From contig JAOUNC010000120.1 in assembly GCA_029881175.1 (NCBI GenBank), positions 1 through 7,947 of the forward strand: a stretch of 7,947 nt of DNA, in the 5' to 3' direction. Made by a program: the position numbers and the translations under genes. The notes beneath the pieces were generated by a model that saw only the letters and a list, made by a program, of their open reading frames with translations, made no database searches and was not told the DNA's origin. This DNA comes from Nitrospirota bacterium. GTDB lineage: Bacteria; Nitrospirota; Nitrospiria; Nitrospirales; UBA8639. Positions 6,119-7,947 of this stretch are shown here, piece by piece. Position 1 is the first letter of the stretch; each line of letters begins with the position of its first letter.

Positions 6119-6526
6119 TTAATCATCATCATGACTCGTCCACCCTGCCACTTTAAAATTAATGGTACAGACAAAATTATCCCCATCATAAAAATTCACT
6201 TTGATCTTTTTCTTCCCATATTCCCGCGCCAAAAAATCTTCAGGATGATCCACAAATTCCTGATAGGTCCCCGCCCCATACTCGCCCAACTCTTTAAAGG
6301 CGACGATCATCCCAGCTTTAACTTCCTGCAACATCTTTGTCGTACAACGTGGATAGATTTCCCAAAACTTCTCACGAATCTCATCAAGGGTTGGTTCGGG
6401 TCGATCGCCGTCTGGAGGTCGATCCTTTTTATCAAACTTCGCTTGACGCCGAACATAGGGATACTGATGCCCCGTAAAGAGCTTATATAACCATGGCGGC
6501 ACATCAGAATGAGGGGAATGAGTCAT
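6119..6526 (-). CDS. Unrecognised 135-residue protein between the VWA gene and mdh
   Basis: I do not recognise this family. The protein is soluble, strongly charged and has no signal peptide or membrane segment. It opens with a Pro/Tyr/aromatic region (PPWLYKLFTGHQYPYVRRQ, 10-28), followed by a basic-acidic linker with KKDRPPDGDRPEPT. A helical middle contains DEIREKFWEIYPRCTTKMLQ, with the only cysteine but one, then an EFVDHPEDFLAREYGKKK stretch. The end is probably beta (KIKVNFYDGDNFVCTINFKVAGW) with an acidic tail SHDDD. AAGGA lies five bases before the ATG at 6524-6526, so translation is well supported. It follows the VWA gene by 17 bp and precedes mdh by 39 bp, so it is co-transcribed with both. 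A role as an accessory subunit of the VWA module, or as its client, is inference from position only. Confidence 0.8.
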   Translation of the reverse strand: MTHSPHSDVPPWLYKLFTGHQYPYVRRQAKFDKKDRPPDGDRPEPTLDEIREKFWEIYPRCTTKMLQEVKAGMIVAFKELGEYGAGTYQEFVDHPEDFLAREYGKKKIKVNFYDGDNFVCTINFKVAGWTSHDDD

Positions 6527-6543
6527 CGTTTTCCTTCTTGTGG

Positions 6544-7947
6544 TTATCGCGCGGTCAGACGTTGATAAATTTTGGGGAGCCGGGTCGGAAGCGATTCCAC
6601 TTCATCAACAACCAAAAATCCAATGTCTCCATACATGCGTTTCACATAATCCGTGGCAGCTTGATCGATCGTAATACAAAATGGATGGATCCCTTTGAGT
6701 CGCGCCTCACGAAGCGCCATTTTAGTATCTTCTAAGGAATATTCATCGGCATACTCATCATCTAATGGCTTCCCGTCACTGATCAAGATCAGCAGCCGCA
6801 CTTTCGCAGCCTGTTGCATGAGCCGATGCGTTGCATGGCGAATGGCCGCCCCATCACGATTTTGTTGTCGCGGTTTGACGCCACTAATCTTCAAGCCCAC
6901 GCGCCCACCGGACCGTTCTTCAAAATCCTTTAGCACATGGATATCCACAGCCTGCCGGCTTTGGCCGGAAAATCCATAAATGGCATATTGATCGCCAATC
7001 GCCGATAACGCCTCGGACAGTAATAATAACCCTTCCTTTTCAATGTCAATGACCGGACGCCCTCGAGACCCGATTTGGCGGCCTGTCGACCCACTCATAT
7101 CAACCAGAAACGCCACCGCCACCTGTCGATCATGTTTCTGTCGAGTGGAATACACCTGATCAGAGGTATCATGGCCTTGTCGTCGATCAGCCATCCATTC
7201 CACTAAGGCATCAAAATCAATATCCTCACCATCTGCCTGACGCCCAACCCGACGAAACGCTTCAGGGCGAATGGACTCAAAGTAGCGACGAATTAAGCGG
7301 ACAATGGGCCCATACGTGCGAAAAGTTTCATCAACAAAGTCCGGGGAACCTTCACCGCCAGCTTGTTCGACAACCCGACACCATTGAGGACGGTAGTCAC
7401 GAATCAATCCATCCCATTCTTCGTACACATATTCCCCTCTCCTCAGAGCCTGACCGGTGCGCCTATCTTGTGGATTGAGATTCGGTTGAAACCACTGTTG
7501 CAGCGGAGAAGCTCCAAATAGGGGGTCCTGAGGATCTTGGGGCTTTTGTGGTTGAGAAGACTGAGATCGTTGAGGGCTCCCCGCTGAATTCACTCCCCCC
7601 TTCCCTTCTGAAATGCCCCCACCCTGTTGACCTCCAGACTGCTCTTGCACGGTCGTCTCATCCTCGCCCTGAACCTGATCCGGATTGACAATCCCTCTGA
7701 ACTCCCAATTGAGCAGCGGTTGATAGGCATGCTCCAAATGCTCAACGGCTTCATGATGTTGCGCTTCCGCCGAAACCGCTCCCGTGTCAGAGAATTCTTC
7801 AGCCTGCTCTTCGTCTGAGTTTTTCGTGAGGGTCCCAATCCGAGACTCTAAGACCTGATAGAGCTGATCGGCGAGTTCAACCCCATCATCCACTGTCGCC
7901 GTCGGCCGAAGGATGGATTGCGCCAGCTTCAACACATCATCAATCAC
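6544..7947 (-). CDS. NorD/CbbO-type von Willebrand factor A domain protein, N-terminus off the edge
   Basis: At least 467 residues are visible; the frame is open at the right edge, so the first codon there (GTG) is probably internal. NorD/CbbO proteins usually run to 600 residues or more. An acidic helical region (1-80) leads to a low-complexity Gln/Gly/Ser/Pro linker (about 94-145, with QSGGQQGGG and QPQKPQDPQDP). A YEEWD-x-RDYRPQWC segment (175-190) follows. The VWA domain is at about 273-460, with a full MIDAS: DMSGS (Asp283, Ser285, Ser287), GDQYAIYGFSG (318-328), NRDGAAIRHA (363-372) and SDGKP (Asp391). CITIDQ (424-429) matches the NorD end. Such proteins act with a MoxR-family AAA+ ATPase (NorQ, CbbQ) to activate or load metal into a partner enzyme. 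That partner gene would be expected beyond position 7947. No RuBisCO or NO reductase gene is present here. Confidence 0.9.
   Translation of the reverse strand: MIDDVLKLAQSILRPTATVDDGVELADQLYQVLESRIGTLTKNSDEEQAEEFSDTGAVSAEAQHHEAVEHLEHAYQPLLNWEFRGIVNPDQVQGEDETTVQEQSGGQQGGGISEGKGGVNSAGSPQRSQSSQPQKPQDPQDPLFGASPLQQWFQPNLNPQDRRTGQALRRGEYVYEEWDGLIRDYRPQWCRVVEQAGGEGSPDFVDETFRTYGPIVRLIRRYFESIRPEAFRRVGRQADGEDIDFDALVEWMADRRQGHDTSDQVYSTRQKHDRQVAVAFLVDMSGSTGRQIGSRGRPVIDIEKEGLLLLSEALSAIGDQYAIYGFSGQSRQAVDIHVLKDFEERSGGRVGLKISGVKPRQQNRDGAAIRHATHRLMQQAAKVRLLILISDGKPLDDEYADEYSLEDTKMALREARLKGIHPFCITIDQAATDYVKRMYGDIGFLVVDEVESLPTRLPKIYQRLTAR

Noticed and set aside
6020..6490. Plus-strand 156-residue frame opposite mdh and the 135-residue gene
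   Set aside because: It spans the junction of two supported minus-strand genes and its composition (Ile/Pro/His-rich) is that of an antisense shadow.
1..7947. CRISPR arrays, tRNA or rRNA genes, transposase genes, phage genes
   Set aside because: No regularly spaced direct repeats, tRNA-like cloverleaf, rRNA motifs or integrase/transposase motifs were seen on either strand.

Overview
The window reads as ordinary bacterial chromosome of moderate GC. The gene content best fits Nitrospirota, perhaps a lower-GC (marine-type) Nitrospira: an LDH-like malate dehydrogenase, a stand-alone NuoF-like flavoprotein paired with a [2Fe-2S] ferredoxin, and a NorD/CbbO-type VWA protein with no RuBisCO or NO reductase in view. 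This assignment is inference from gene content and protein style; no rRNA or other direct marker is present.

Layout. At the left edge (1-230, minus strand) is the N-terminus of the AAA+ replication-recombination factor RarA. Diverging from it across 175 bp is an alpha/beta-hydrolase (406-1200, plus). From 1201 to 2065 there is no complete gene. This stretch holds a fragment-like small membrane-protein reading frame (1264-1494, minus) and a GC-rich, hairpin-rich block (about 1520-1830) that looks like a dispersed intergenic repeat. From 2066 to the right edge every gene is on the minus strand. In transcription order they are: VWA-domain protein (partial) -> 135-residue unrecognised protein -> malate dehydrogenase -> 193-bp gap with a good sigma-70-like promoter -> NuoF-like NADH:acceptor oxidoreductase subunit -> [2Fe-2S] ferredoxin -> 6-pyruvoyl-tetrahydropterin synthase family protein -> GTP cyclohydrolase I.

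How they may work together. The VWA protein and the small protein are 17 bp apart, and mdh follows within 39 bp, so these three are probably one transcript. The VWA protein probably has a MoxR/CbbQ/NorQ-type AAA+ partner just outside the right edge. Together they would form a remodelling or metal-insertion module whose client is unknown. Malate dehydrogenase interconverts oxaloacetate and malate with NAD(H), in the oxidative or reductive TCA cycle. NuoF plus ferredoxin is a plausible small electron-transfer unit between NAD(H) and a low-potential carrier. The last two genes form a pterin pair: FolE makes 7,8-dihydroneopterin triphosphate from GTP, and the PTPS-family enzyme consumes it.

The points most worth following are the VWA + small-protein + mdh arrangement without a known client, the NuoF-like protein with altered FMN/NADH-pocket motifs, the eukaryote-type Cys motif of the PTPS enzyme, and the chain of hairpins in the intergenic block.
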